Counted from the first letter of the stretch, positions 8,630-16,958 are shown. The stretch is 41,513 bases of DNA from Patescibacteria group bacterium UBA2023 (GCA_002335145.1 DDBV01000008.1:1-41513); one strand, 5' to 3'. The notes: a model not told the origin generated them from the sequence alone. Made by a program: numbers and translations.

Positions 8630-8956
8630 ATGAAAGCTATCGCCACGAACATCCGTATCTCGCCGAAGAAGCTCGCCGTCGTTGCATCGATCGTGCGCGG
8701 GCAGTCCGCGAAGCACGCGCTCGATCTTCTGCGCTTCATGCCGAAGAAGGGAGCGAAAATCCTCTACAAGGTCGTCGCCTCCGCAGTGGCCAACGCCTCG
8801 CACAACGACATGCAGTCGCTCGAGACTCTCTCCGTCCGCGAACTCGTGGTAACGAAGGGAATCGTCTACAAGCGCGGTACGCCGATTTCGCGCGGTCGTT
8901 CGCACCCCATTCTCAAGCGCACGACCAACATCCGCGTCGAACTCTCCGCTTCCTAA
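8630..8956 (+). CDS. rplV: 50S ribosomal protein L22
   Basis: A 108-residue uL22. Typical features are RISPKKLAVVASIVRG (9-24), ANASHNDM (54-61) and the C-terminal beta-hairpin GRSHPILKRTTNIRVELS that lines the exit tunnel. Stop is TAA, 21 nt before rpsC. Confidence 0.96.
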   Translation: MKAIATNIRISPKKLAVVASIVRGQSAKHALDLLRFMPKKGAKILYKVVASAVANASHNDMQSLETLSVRELVVTKGIVYKRGTPISRGRSHPILKRTTNIRVELSAS

Positions 8957-8977
8957 AGTTTCCTTCCTCTTTCCGCT

Positions 8978-9613
8978 ATGGCACACAAAGTCAGCCCTCT
9001 CGCATTCCGCATCGGATACACCAAGACCTGGCGATCGAGCGGGTACGCCGCCGGTAAGGACTACACCGCGCAGGTCCGGTTTGATTCGGAGCTTCGCCAG
9101 TTCATCCGCGTATTCTTCAAGGGAATTCCCCTCGGAAACACGTTCATCAACCACCACTCGAACAAGACGGTCATCATCCTCTCGACTTCGAAGACATCCT
9201 TCGTACTCGGAAAGGACGATGAGAATCTCGTAAAATTCCAGGACGGTCTCGCTAAGCGGTTTCCGGGAAAGACCTTCGAAATCCAGGTCAAGGAAGTAAA
9301 GAAGCCTGAGCTCTCCGCAACGCTCGTTGCCGATGCTGTGGCTCGCCAGATCGAGAAGAAGATGCCCTACCGCCGGGTCGTAAAGAGCATGATCCAGAAG
9401 ACCATGGAGAAGGGAGGTCTCGGAATCAAGATTATCGTCTCTGGGTGTCTCAATGGAAATGCCATTGCTCGCCGCGAGACCTACAAGGAAGGAAGCGTCT
9501 CGGCGCAGACCCTGCGCTCCGATATCGACTACGCGACCGACACTGCCATCACGAGCTACGGCTCTATCGGAGTCAAGGTCTGGGTATACAAGGGGAACAT
9601 CATGAAGGTGTAA
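8978..9613 (+). CDS. rpsC: 30S ribosomal protein S3
   Basis: A 211-residue uS3. It opens with MAHKVSPLAFRIGYTKTWRS. The KH-domain core and the C-terminal signature GLGIKIIVSGCLNG followed by ARRETYKEGSV are present. It lines the mRNA entry site. The gene ends 52 nt before rplP, the largest gap in the operon before secY, and this gap holds an internal promoter. Confidence 0.96.
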   Translation: MAHKVSPLAFRIGYTKTWRSSGYAAGKDYTAQVRFDSELRQFIRVFFKGIPLGNTFINHHSNKTVIILSTSKTSFVLGKDDENLVKFQDGLAKRFPGKTFEIQVKEVKKPELSATLVADAVARQIEKKMPYRRVVKSMIQKTMEKGGLGIKIIVSGCLNGNAIARRETYKEGSVSAQTLRSDIDYATDTAITSYGSIGVKVWVYKGNIMKV

Positions 9614-9620
9614 GTTCCAT

Positions 9621-9647
9621 TTGACTTTCAAAAATCATTCATATACT
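9621..9647 (+). promoter_or_regulatory. internal promoter between rpsC and rplP
   Basis: TTGACT (9621-9626), 15-bp spacer, TATACT (9642-9647). It predicts a start near 9654, 12 nt before the rplP ATG. It lies in the longest spacer of the ribosomal gene run, so the run may be two transcription units. Confidence 0.55.
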
Positions 9648-9665
9648 GTCTAAGCTCTCACGGAT

Positions 9666-10070
9666 ATGCTCCAGCCGAAGAAGACGAAATACCGTAAAGC
9701 GCAGCGTGGCGTCCTCAAGGGAGTCGCGGTTCGCGGTTCCACGGTGTCGTTCGGTGACTATGCCCTCAAGGCCGTCGAACACGGGTTCATCACGTCCCGC
9801 CAGATCGAGTCGGCTCGCCGCGTCATGGTCCGCGAAATGCAAAAGGGAGGAAAGATCTGGATTCGGATCTTCCCCGACAAGCCCTACACCAAAAAGCCCC
9901 TCGAAGTACCGATGGGAGGAGGAAAGGGAAGTCTCGAAATGTACCGTGCTCCGGTAAAACCCGGGCGAATACTCTTCGAAATTACGGGAGTCTCGCCGGA
10001 AGTTGCTCGAGAGATTTTCCGTTTGGTTGCTGCCAAACTCCCCGTCAAGACCCGTTCTCTCGTCTCGTAA
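9666..10070 (+). CDS. rplP: 50S ribosomal protein L16
   Basis: A 134-residue uL16. It begins [15 protein letters not shown], followed by the family segments [41 protein letters not shown] and [11 protein letters not shown]. It binds near the A-site tRNA elbow and is essential for 50S maturation. Stop is TAA. Confidence 0.97.
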   Translation: MLQPKKTKYRKAQRGVLKGVAVRGSTVSFGDYALKAVEHGFITSRQIESARRVMVREMQKGGKIWIRIFPDKPYTKKPLEVPMGGGKGSLEMYRAPVKPGRILFEITGVSPEVAREIFRLVAAKLPVKTRSLVS

Positions 10071-10082
10071 TACCGATCTCCA

Positions 10083-10292
10083 ATGAAGTACAAGACCCTC
10101 GACGAGCTCGCAATGCTCGATCCGGCAGACCTCGCCAAGGAGTGTAATAAGGCGAGCCTCTTCCTCCTGGAGCTTCGCATGAAGAAGGCCGGAAACGAAC
10201 TCAAGCAGACCCACTCCATCCGCGAGTGCCGACGCTATATCGCGCAGATCCGCACTATCGAGTCCTCGCGCGTCACTCCCGAACTCGCCTAA
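10083..10292 (+). CDS. rpmC: 50S ribosomal protein L29
   Basis: A 69-residue uL29, two antiparallel helices, with the typical ELRMKKAGNELKQTHSIR and a C-terminal IAQIRTI segment. It sits by L23 at the tunnel exit. Twelve nt after rplP and 11 nt before rpsQ; stop TAA. Confidence 0.93.
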   Translation: MKYKTLDELAMLDPADLAKECNKASLFLLELRMKKAGNELKQTHSIRECRRYIAQIRTIESSRVTPELA

Positions 10293-10303
10293 CCTCCACC
10301 GAC

Positions 10304-10534
10304 ATGCGAACCAAGACCGGTATCGTCACGAGCACGAAGATGCAGAAGACCGTTGTTGTCACGGTCGATACCTACAAGACCCACCCGAAGTACCACAAGC
10401 GGTATAAAGTCTCCACGAAATTCTATGCGCACGACGAGGCCGGAGCCTGTGTCGAAGGACAGAAGGTCGTGATCCGCGAGACCCGCCCGCTCTCCCGCCT
10501 CAAGCGCTGGGAAGTCATCGAAACCGTCGCTTAA
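10304..10534 (+). CDS. rpsQ: 30S ribosomal protein S17
   Basis: A 76-residue uS17 starting at the ATG at 10304 (MRTKTGIVTSTKMQKTV), which aligns with family N-termini; an upstream in-frame extension would overlap rpmC and is not needed. HPKYHKRYKVSTKFYAHDE and IRETRPLSRLKRW are diagnostic OB-fold segments. It binds 16S helix 11. Stop is TAA. Confidence 0.96.
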   Translation: MRTKTGIVTSTKMQKTVVVTVDTYKTHPKYHKRYKVSTKFYAHDEAGACVEGQKVVIRETRPLSRLKRWEVIETVA

Positions 10535-10546
10535 TCGCCTCTCCAA

Positions 10547-10915
10547 ATGATCCAGACAGAATCCGTCGTCGTCGTCGCCGACAATACCGGAGCCCGATCG
10601 GTGCTCTGCATCAAGGTCCTTGGAGGATCGAAGAAGCGATACGCCCGCGTCGGCGAGGTCTTCATCGCTGCCGTCCAGGAAGCTCTTCCCCACGGGAACA
10701 TCGCCAAGAAGAAGATTGTTCGCTGCGTTCTCGTACGATCGAGCAAGGAGGTCCGCCGTGCAGACGGGACTTACGTCCGAAGCGATGATAACGCCTGCGT
10801 CATCATCGATAACGACGGAAACCCCCGAGGTACCCGTGTCTTCGGTCCGGTCTTCCGCGAAGTCCGCGCCTGTGGATACCAGAAGATCGCGAGCCTCGCT
10901 CCCGAACTCATCTAG
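10547..10915 (+). CDS. rplN: 50S ribosomal protein L14
   Basis: A 122-residue uL14 of exactly the usual length. It contains VADNTGARSVLCIKVLGGS, the KGEVV-like strand and VIIDNDGNPRGTRVFGPV near the C-terminus. It forms intersubunit bridges and binds ribosome silencing factor. Stop is TAG; rplX begins 26 nt later. Confidence 0.97.
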   Translation: MIQTESVVVVADNTGARSVLCIKVLGGSKKRYARVGEVFIAAVQEALPHGNIAKKKIVRCVLVRSSKEVRRADGTYVRSDDNACVIIDNDGNPRGTRVFGPVFREVRACGYQKIASLAPELI

Positions 10916-10941
10916 TTTTGCCCATCTATCGCCGATCATAT

Positions 10942-11244
10942 ATGAAAATCAAGAAAGGAGATACCGTCCAGGTTATCGCCGGTAAGGACAAAGGGAAGCA
11001 GGCCAAGGTTCTCTTGGTTGACACCGAGCGTCGCCGTGTCGTGGTAGAAGGTGTGGGGATCGTTAAGCGACACCTCAAACGCCAGGGAACGACTCCCGGA
11101 CAGATCGTTGAGATGGAGAAGTCCATCGATGTCTCGAACGTGGCAGCGATCGACCCGACCTCCAAGAAGCCGACCCGCGTCGGATACGCATTCGAGGGAG
11201 GCAAGAAGGTCCGCATTGCCAAGAAATCCGGAAAACAACTCTAA
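10942..11244 (+). CDS. rplX: 50S ribosomal protein L24
   Basis: A 100-residue uL24 starting at the ATG at 10942 (MKIKKGDTVQVIAGKDKGK), the expected KOW-motif start. A longer frame from 10918 exists but adds eight non-family residues. GIVKRHLKRQ and the KVRIAKKSG ending are typical. It is an early assembly initiator of the 50S subunit. Stop is TAA. Confidence 0.96.
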   Translation: MKIKKGDTVQVIAGKDKGKQAKVLLVDTERRRVVVEGVGIVKRHLKRQGTTPGQIVEMEKSIDVSNVAAIDPTSKKPTRVGYAFEGGKKVRIAKKSGKQL

Positions 11245-11257
11245 CCGTCCATAGATC

Positions 11258-11797
11258 ATGTCGTTCAAGGAACACTACCAGACCAAGATTCTCCCGCAGG
11301 TCCGCAAGGATCTCGGTATCGGGAACGTCATGGAGACCCCGCGCATCGAGAAGATCGTCATCAACATGAGTATCGGATCGTTCGTCACGCTCCACAAGGA
11401 CTACTCCTCGCTCAAGAGTGATCTCTCGCTCATTGCCGGACAGGCGCCTCAGGTTCTCAAGTCCCGCAAGGCAATCTCCAACTTCAAGCTGCGACAGGGA
11501 ATGGTCGTCGGTATGTCCGTCACACTTCGCGGAGACCGCATGTTCTACTTCCTCGAGAAGCTCATCAAGATCGTTCTCCCCCGTGTCCGAGACTTCCGCG
11601 GTATCTCCAAAAAGTCGTTCGATAAAGAGGGAAACTTCAACTTCGGTATTCGCGAACATACGATTTTCCCAGAAGTTCCGCAGCTCGATGTCGTCAAGCC
11701 GCATGGACTCCAGATCACCGTCAAGATGAAATCCCGCGGAAGCCAAGATAGCGAGGCACTCCTCACGGCTCTCGGATTCCCGTTCACCCGATCCTAA
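11258..11797 (+). CDS. rplE: 50S ribosomal protein L5
   Basis: A 179-residue uL5 of standard length. Landmarks are [13 protein letters not shown] (27-39), [20 protein letters not shown] (75-94) and [15 protein letters not shown], ending in a typical LLTALGFPF. It binds 5S rRNA with L18. Stop is TAA, 14 nt before the S14 gene. Confidence 0.97.
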   Translation: MSFKEHYQTKILPQVRKDLGIGNVMETPRIEKIVINMSIGSFVTLHKDYSSLKSDLSLIAGQAPQVLKSRKAISNFKLRQGMVVGMSVTLRGDRMFYFLEKLIKIVLPRVRDFRGISKKSFDKEGNFNFGIREHTIFPEVPQLDVVKPHGLQITVKMKSRGSQDSEALLTALGFPFTRS

Positions 11798-11811
11798 TAA
11801 TTTCCATTCCT

Positions 11812-12036
11812 ATGGCACGCACCGCGATCGTCGATAAGAACAACAAGGCCTGGAAGAAGGCAGAGCACCGAAAGAAGCTCGGACTTCCGGTCAAATTCAA
11901 GACCCGCCTCTACCACCGCTGCAGCGCGTGTGGACGTGTGCACGGGTACATCGGAAAATTCGACATGTGCCGGATCTGCATCCGCGAGAAGGCCAACGCC
12001 GGGGAGCTCATGGGAGTCCGCAAGGCGAGCTGGTAA
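11812..12036 (+). CDS. rpsN: 30S ribosomal protein S14, zinc-binding (type Z)
   Basis: A 74-residue uS14. The Cys4 zinc ribbon CSAC-x12-CRIC is intact (C-x2-C-x12-C-x2-C), and the chain ends in the universal KASW. It is about 13 residues longer than the common 61-residue type Z protein because of an extended basic N-terminus. Stop is TAA. Confidence 0.95.
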   Translation: MARTAIVDKNNKAWKKAEHRKKLGLPVKFKTRLYHRCSACGRVHGYIGKFDMCRICIREKANAGELMGVRKASW

Positions 12037-12069
12037 ACCGCCATCCATCAGTATCATAAGCCAAGAATC

Positions 12070-12471
12070 ATGGTAACCGATCCGATCGCAGATCTCCTCA
12101 CGAGAATCCGCAACGCCTACATGGCGCGCCTGCGAGTGGTTTCTGCTCCGCACTCGCGTCTCAAGGAGAATATCGTTAAGATCCTCAAAAAGAACAAGTT
12201 CATTACCGACTATGAGGTAGTGGCTGTCGAGGGGTCGACCGCGAAAAAAGAGATTAAGATCTCTCTCCCGGATGTCCGCGAGACCCGGTACATCCCGACG
12301 CTCAAGCGTATTAGCTCGCCCGGGCAGCGTATCTATGTTGGTGCTTCTGATATAAAGAAGTCCCGCAACGGTCTCGGTATCTATATCCTGTCGACCCCGA
12401 AGGGTATCGTCACCGGATACGAGGCACATGCGCTCAAGGTCGGAGGAGAGCTTCTCTGTGAAATCTACTAA
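12070..12471 (+). CDS. rpsH: 30S ribosomal protein S8
   Basis: A 133-residue uS8. It begins VTDPIADLLTRIRNAYMAR and ends in GLGIYILSTPKGIVTGYEA, both strongly conserved. In E. coli S8 is the repressor of the spc operon by binding its mRNA near rplE. Thirty-three nt after rpsN, 12 nt before rplF. Stop is TAA. Confidence 0.96.
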   Translation: MVTDPIADLLTRIRNAYMARLRVVSAPHSRLKENIVKILKKNKFITDYEVVAVEGSTAKKEIKISLPDVRETRYIPTLKRISSPGQRIYVGASDIKKSRNGLGIYILSTPKGIVTGYEAHALKVGGELLCEIY

Positions 12472-12483
12472 AACACCGCTGAC

Positions 12484-13038
12484 ATGTCACGAATCGGAAA
12501 ACTTCCCGTCGCGCTCCCCAAAGGGGTAGAGTGCTCGATCGATGGTAGCACCGTGGTCATCAAGGGGCCGAAGGGATCGCTCTCCTACACGCTTCCGACA
12601 CATACTTCGGTTGTCCTCGAGGATGGATCTGTGATCGTCTCGATCGAGAATCCCGAAGAAGCTCAACAGCGTGCTTACTGGGGACTCGCTCGCGCGATGC
12701 TCCGCAATATGGTAGAGGGTGTGACCGACGGGTACAAGAAGTCGCTTGAGGTGACAGGAGTCGGATACAAGTTCGATGTTGCATCTCCAACGAAGCTCGT
12801 TCTCTCTATCGGGTTTTCACACAAGGTCGAGATGAACGCTCCGGAAGGAGTCAAAATCGCCCCCGATGAGAAGGAGAAGAACATCATCCATATCTCGGGA
12901 ATCGATCGCCAACAGGTCGGATACTTTGCCGCTTTGGTGCGGGGCAAGAAGCCGCCCGAGCCGTACAAGGGAAAGGGTATCCACTACCTCGGAGAACACA
13001 TCCGCCGCAAGGCCGGAAAGACCGCCGGGAAGAAATAA
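12484..13038 (+). CDS. rplF: 50S ribosomal protein L6
   Basis: A 184-residue uL6. It begins MSRIGKLPVALPKGV and shows both repeats of the fold, with GVTDGYKKSLEVTGVGYKF in the first half. The C-terminal signature PEPYKGKGIHYLGEHIRRK is intact. It lies near the sarcin-ricin loop. Stop is TAA. Confidence 0.97.
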   Translation: MSRIGKLPVALPKGVECSIDGSTVVIKGPKGSLSYTLPTHTSVVLEDGSVIVSIENPEEAQQRAYWGLARAMLRNMVEGVTDGYKKSLEVTGVGYKFDVASPTKLVLSIGFSHKVEMNAPEGVKIAPDEKEKNIIHISGIDRQQVGYFAALVRGKKPPEPYKGKGIHYLGEHIRRKAGKTAGKK

Positions 13039-13063
13039 TCACCGTCTCTAAGAAATCGAACCT

Positions 13064-13405
13064 ATGCTCGCTACCACCGAGAAACGCAAGCGCCGCCAGA
13101 TCCGCGTCCGTGCGAAAATCGCCGGAACGGCCGTCCGTCCGCGCCTCGCCGTCTACAAGAGTAATGCGGCGATCTACGCCCAGCTTATCGACGATGTCGC
13201 CGGAACAACGCTTTGCGGGACGAGTGATCTCAAGATCTCGACCGGAACAAAGTCCGAACGGGCACGGACCGTCGGACTCGAGATCGCGAAGCTCGCCAAG
13301 ACCAAGGGGATCGACTCCTGTGTCTTCGACCGCGGAGGATTTCCGTACATGGGTCGTGTCAGCGCGCTCGCAGATGGGGCACGCGAAGGAGGTCTGCAAT
13401 TCTAA
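13064..13405 (+). CDS. rplR: 50S ribosomal protein L18
   Basis: A 113-residue uL18. [20 protein letters not shown] (24-43) and the C-terminal segments [20 protein letters not shown] and REGGLQF are family hallmarks. It carries 5S rRNA into the central protuberance with L5. Stop is TAA. Confidence 0.96.
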   Translation: MLATTEKRKRRQIRVRAKIAGTAVRPRLAVYKSNAAIYAQLIDDVAGTTLCGTSDLKISTGTKSERARTVGLEIAKLAKTKGIDSCVFDRGGFPYMGRVSALADGAREGGLQF

Positions 13406-13426
13406 CAGGATTTTTCATTTCACACT

Positions 13427-14170
13427 ATGGCAGCAGAACGAGAGAATCGTCGTAACGACCGCAAGAAAGGGGGTTCCTTCAAGGAGGCTCCGAAGGAATT
13501 CCGCGAGGAGCTCTTGGAGGTCGCCCGCGTCACCCGTGTAACGGCCGGAGGTCGTCAGCTGCGATTCCGTGCCGCGATCGTTCTCGGAAACGGGAAGGGA
13601 AAAGTCGGATTCGGAACCGGTAAGGCTTCCGAAGTTGTCGTTGCTATCGAGAAGGCGACCCGCAATGCGAAGCGTAACATGATCGACTTCCCGATCGTCA
13701 ACGGAACTGTTCCGTTTGACACAAGCGCGAAGTACAAAGCATCGAGCGTCTATATCCACCCGGCAAACCCCGGAACCGGACTCATTGCCGGAGGGGCCGT
13801 CCGCAAGGTGCTCATGGTTTCGGGACTCAAGGACGTCCTCGCCAAGCAGCACGGAGCTCCGAATAACATCACGAACGTTCGTGTTATCATGAAGGCACTC
13901 CAGAACCTTCAGGCCAATCCTAAGGCTCGTGCTCTCGCCGAGGCCGATCGTGCGGCTCGTCCCGTAGAGGAGGCAGCTGCAGCCAAGTCTGAAACCAAGA
14001 CAGAGGAGACCAAGCGCATGACCCGCACGAAGGTCGTGAAGCAAAAGAAGGAAGAGATCGTCGAGGAGGCTCCAGTGGAAGAGGTTATCGAAACCGTGGA
14101 GACCGAAGAGACGGCAGAGGTGCCTGAGACCTCGGAGGCATCCACAGAGGAGACCGAGAAGAAAGACTAA
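13427..14170 (+). CDS. rpsE: 30S ribosomal protein S5 with a long acidic tail
   Basis: A 247-residue uS5. The family core is about residues 20-175 (VTRVTAGGRQLRFRA, GNGKGKVGFGTGKA, NNITNVRVIMKALQNL). About 75 extra residues follow, rich in Glu, Ala, Thr and Lys and clearly low-complexity, so the protein is well above the usual ~165 residues. The tail is probably disordered; its role is unknown. L30, normally the next gene, is absent here as in other CPR bacteria. Stop is TAA. Confidence 0.96.
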   Translation: MAAERENRRNDRKKGGSFKEAPKEFREELLEVARVTRVTAGGRQLRFRAAIVLGNGKGKVGFGTGKASEVVVAIEKATRNAKRNMIDFPIVNGTVPFDTSAKYKASSVYIHPANPGTGLIAGGAVRKVLMVSGLKDVLAKQHGAPNNITNVRVIMKALQNLQANPKARALAEADRAARPVEEAAAAKSETKTEETKRMTRTKVVKQKKEEIVEEAPVEEVIETVETEETAEVPETSEASTEETEKKD

Positions 14171-14197
14171 TTTTCCGCAAGCACTTACTATTCCACC

Positions 14198-14644
14198 ATG
14201 GCACTCAACAAGATCTCCGCGTTCCCCGGATCGCGCCAGAAGACCCAACGACTCGGACGTGGGACCTCGTCCGGTCGCGGACACACGGCTGGTCGCGGAA
14301 ACAAGGGACAAAATGCTCGCGCCGGAGCGAAGTTCCGTCTCGGAGAACAGACGACACTTCTCAAGCAGATGCCGAAGCGTCGAGGATTTACGGCCGTAAA
14401 TCCTGACACCTACTCGCTTGTATCGCTCGATCTGCTCCAGACGCTTGCGGATAGCGGAACGACGGATATCTCTCCGGAGGTGCTGGTCCTCGCTGGACTC
14501 GCGAAATCGAAGGATACTGGAGTGAAAATCCTTGCAAACGGATCGATCACGGCTAAAATCACTCTCACGGCCCACAAATGCTCGGCCGCCGCACGACAAG
14601 CCATCGAGAAGGCGGGAGGAAGCGTTACTCTCCTCGATGCGTAG
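14198..14644 (+). CDS. rplO: 50S ribosomal protein L15
   Basis: A 148-residue uL15. The Gly/Arg-rich N-terminus (KTQRLGRGTSSGRGHTAGRG) threads into rRNA, and the C-terminal fold ends with AARQAIEKAGGSVTLLD. It follows rpsE directly, with no rpmD between. Stop is TAG; secY follows 34 nt later. Confidence 0.97.
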   Translation: MALNKISAFPGSRQKTQRLGRGTSSGRGHTAGRGNKGQNARAGAKFRLGEQTTLLKQMPKRRGFTAVNPDTYSLVSLDLLQTLADSGTTDISPEVLVLAGLAKSKDTGVKILANGSITAKITLTAHKCSAAARQAIEKAGGSVTLLDA

Positions 14645-14678
14645 TCATCGGGGATTTTTTTCATCTCATTCCTAGTGT

Positions 14679-15992
14679 ATGGTCCTCAAGAACCTGTCGA
14701 AGATCCTCTCCAATCCCGAGATCAAAAAGAAGGCGATCTTCACGCTCGCGATCATTGCGCTCTACAAGCTCCTCTCGTATGTGCCAGTACCAGGAGTGAA
14801 CCTTGCCGCGCTCGACTACATTCGTGAGTTTCTTGCCGCGAATCAGGGAATCGCGTTCTTCAGTGCCCTCATGGGAGGCGGACTCGAGAACTTCTCGATC
14901 GTGCTCATGGGACTCTCGCCGTATATCAACGCGGTAATTATTGTCCAGCTTCTCACGGTCGTCATCCCGCACCTTGAGAATCTCAAGAAGGAAGGAGAAC
15001 AAGGACAAAAGAAGATCAACAACTACACCCGCTGGTTCACCGTGCCACTCGCATTCGCGCAGAGCTACGGAATGATCCTCGTCATGAATACAATCGTCCA
15101 GTCGGAGATCCCGCTCATCAATACCTCGGATTTCTGGGGAACGGTCCTACCAGCAATGATTGTTATCACATCGGGAACATTGCTCCTCATGTGGCTCGGA
15201 GATATGATCAACGAGCGTGGACTCGGAAATGGAACGTCCATGATCATCTTCGCGGGAGTTCTCTCGGGAGTGCCACAGCACATCTTCGGATACATCACCA
15301 TCGGGAACTACGGCCTACTCGCGGGACTCCTCCTCCTCACGCTCGCGGTCATCTACATTATCATCAAGTTCACGGAGGGGTACCGCAAGATTCCTCTCAT
15401 CTACACGAAGACCGGGCGCGATGAGAAATCATTTTTCCCCATCCGCGTCAATCAGGCCGGAATGGTGCCGATCATCTTCGCGATCTCCATCATTACCTTC
15501 CCTTCGCTCATCGGACAGGTGCTCGCCAATCGTGGATCCGGTACGGGTGCGGATATCGGACAGTTCCTCCTCGAGCACTTCAGCATGAACAATCCAGGAT
15601 GGGCGTATATCGCGATTTACTTCCTGCTTGTTCTCGCATTCTCGTTCTTCTACATCTCCATCACGTTCAATACCGAAGAGGTCGCCGAGAATATCCAGAA
15701 GCGCGGAGGGTACATCCCGGCGGTGCGTCCTGGCAAGGAGACGGCCGACTTCCTCGCCCGCGTCTCCAATCACCTGAATCTCTACGGAGGAGCCTTCCTC
15801 GCGCTCATCGCGGTCTTCCCGTATGTGGCGACCAAGGTGGCGGTCATGGCAGGGATCGATATGTCCGGAGGTGGGAATATCGACTTCCTCATCAGCGGAG
15901 CAGGGCTCATTATCGTTGTTGGGGTCATCCTGGATCTCGTTCGTCGCGTAGATGCTGAGATGAAGACGCATGACTACCAGCGGTTCTTCTAG
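14679..15992 (+). CDS. secY: preprotein translocase subunit SecY
   Basis: A 437-residue, ten-helix channel protein of the Sec translocon. The N-terminal helix region (KKAIFTLAIIALYKLLSYVP), the plug and gate segment ALMGGGLENFSIVLMGLSPY, and the cytosolic loop INERGLGNGTSMIIFAGVLS are all diagnostic. The C-terminal GLIIVVGVILDLVRRVDAEM matches family ends. Stop is TAG, followed at once by a terminator, so the operon ends here. adk, map, infA and rpoA, common downstream of secY, are not here; adk lies separately at 23741. Confidence 0.98.
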   Translation: MVLKNLSKILSNPEIKKKAIFTLAIIALYKLLSYVPVPGVNLAALDYIREFLAANQGIAFFSALMGGGLENFSIVLMGLSPYINAVIIVQLLTVVIPHLENLKKEGEQGQKKINNYTRWFTVPLAFAQSYGMILVMNTIVQSEIPLINTSDFWGTVLPAMIVITSGTLLLMWLGDMINERGLGNGTSMIIFAGVLSGVPQHIFGYITIGNYGLLAGLLLLTLAVIYIIIKFTEGYRKIPLIYTKTGRDEKSFFPIRVNQAGMVPIIFAISIITFPSLIGQVLANRGSGTGADIGQFLLEHFSMNNPGWAYIAIYFLLVLAFSFFYISITFNTEEVAENIQKRGGYIPAVRPGKETADFLARVSNHLNLYGGAFLALIAVFPYVATKVAVMAGIDMSGGGNIDFLISGAGLIIVVGVILDLVRRVDAEMKTHDYQRFF

Positions 15993-16004
15993 TCTCGAAT
16001 ACCG

Positions 16005-16027
16005 ACCCGGCGACAAGCCGGGTTTTT
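16005..16027 (+). terminator. terminator of the ribosomal operon
   Basis: Hairpin ACCCGGC (16005-16011), loop GACAA, GCCGGGT (16017-16023), followed by a T run to 16027. It lies 13 nt after the secY stop. Confidence 0.9.
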
Positions 16028-16040
16028 CCAATTTTTGGAT

Positions 16041-16532
16041 ATGAATTTCGATCTCTTCCGATTCCGCAAGGTCTGGGTATTCTCGCCCGCCGTGCAGATC
16101 GCCATTATGGTCGTGCTTTACCTGCTTACGGTCGCCGTGTGGTACGACTACTATCTCGCGCACGGAGCCATGCCGGGTGCATCTTCGGGCCACGGCTACC
16201 CGGTCAATACCTGGCTCACGCTCTCGGGCGTCTACGAAGAGGTAATTTTTCGAGGATTCATCCTCGGAGCCCTGCTCGCGCATACGTCCCGAGTCCGCGC
16301 GATAATCTTCTCCTCCGCACTCTTCGGTCTCTGGCATGTCAAGAATGTATTCTATCAAGGGTGGGAGGATACGCTCCATCAGACCGCGTATGCCGGGCTG
16401 TTCATCGGCCCGCTTCTCGGATGGCTCGTCGTTCGCACGCGCACCATCTGGCCGGGAGTGATCGTCCATATGGCCAATAACACTTTCGCGCCCCTGTCGT
16501 GGGTCACGGTGGCGTATTTTGTAGGGCCGTAG
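16041..16532 (+). CDS. CPBP-family intramembrane metalloprotease
   Basis: A 163-residue membrane protein of the CAAX/Abi (CPBP) protease family. The catalytic motifs are visible: YEEVIFR (Glu66, Glu67, Arg71), FGLWH with His99, and HMANN with His143 and Asn147. At least three hydrophobic helices are clear (about 17-37, 86-104, 118-146). It is smaller than most family members. The ATG at 16041 lies 14 nt after the secY terminator and has no promoter I can see, so it may depend on read-through. The target is unknown; relatives process prenylated proteins or confer bacteriocin immunity. Stop is TAG. Confidence 0.85.
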   Translation: MNFDLFRFRKVWVFSPAVQIAIMVVLYLLTVAVWYDYYLAHGAMPGASSGHGYPVNTWLTLSGVYEEVIFRGFILGALLAHTSRVRAIIFSSALFGLWHVKNVFYQGWEDTLHQTAYAGLFIGPLLGWLVVRTRTIWPGVIVHMANNTFAPLSWVTVAYFVGP

Positions 16533-16585
16533 AATCCGGAACCTCTTTTGAGTTCCCCTCCCCTCTTTTCCCATAATACACACTG

Positions 16586-16619
16586 GATTTCCGATGTCAC
16601 CGATTAAGAATCGGAAATC
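16586..16619. repeat. inverted repeat with a nested alternative hairpin
   Basis: Arms GATTTCCGAT (16586-16595) and ATCGGAAATC (16610-16619) are perfect complements around 14 nt. CCGATT (16600-16605) inside the spacer can pair instead with AATCGG (16609-16614), so two mutually exclusive hairpins share one strand. No T run follows. It could be an operator or an attenuator-like switch upstream of the small gene at 16693. Confidence 0.5.
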
Positions 16620-16635
16620 ATCGGGCCAACTCGAT

Positions 16636-16663
16636 TTGACGCCCTCGTGCATATCGGTAAGAT
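16636..16663 (+). promoter_or_regulatory. promoter of the small gene at 16693
   Basis: TTGACG (16636-16641), 16-bp spacer, TAAGAT (16658-16663). Predicted start near 16670, giving a 23-nt leader to the ATG at 16693. Confidence 0.5.
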
Positions 16664-16692
16664 TGGTGGCGTATTCTTTTAAACACGGTTCT

Positions 16693-16902
16693 ATGTTAAC
16701 AGAGGGAGCTCCTTCGCTCGATACATGCCTGTCTCGGGAGGATGTTGCTGTGATCAGAGCGGCACAAGAAAACTGAGCATATAAGGATGTAGACCTGAGT
16801 AAATACTGTCAAGAGGTCGAGGAGGGGAACGCAGCTCGTCGTCATAAAGAAGAAGTAGACCGGAACGACGATGCTATTCCCGACCCCTCCACCGAATACT
16901 AA
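16693..16902 (+). CDS. small hypothetical protein, one in-frame UGA
   Basis: A 69-residue acidic, probably soluble helical protein: MLTEGAPSLDT at the start, a TGA-encoded Gly at 16774-16776 after AAQEN, then a charged half ending DPSTEY and TAA. Without recoding it is cut in the middle. The frame is open upstream to an ATG at 16594, but the promoter at 16636-16663 lies inside that extension, so 16693 is preferred. No family recognised. A terminator follows at 16959. Confidence 0.55.
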
Positions 16903-16930
16903 GTCTTTCTGTTTTTCGGGATTCTTGCGA

Positions 16931-16958
16931 TTGAATTTTCCTCCCTTTTCTCCATAAT
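16931..16958 (+). promoter_or_regulatory. possible promoter upstream of the exonuclease gene
   Basis: TTGAAT (16931-16936), 16-bp spacer, CATAAT (16953-16958). The block from the pyrimidine-rich spacer through CATAATACRCAC is repeated at about 16548-16582, where the spacer is 18 bp. A hairpin with a T run sits exactly at the predicted start, so the element may serve a short attenuated transcript. Confidence 0.35.

Noticed and set aside
7976..9631. 551-codon minus-strand open frame across L2-S3
   Set aside because: It is antisense to highly conserved ribosomal protein genes; low stop frequency is due to codon bias.
13415..14599. 394-codon minus-strand open frame
   Set aside because: It is antisense to rpsE and rplO.
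15429..16652. 407-codon minus-strand open frame
   Set aside because: It is antisense to secY and the CPBP gene and spans the operon terminator.
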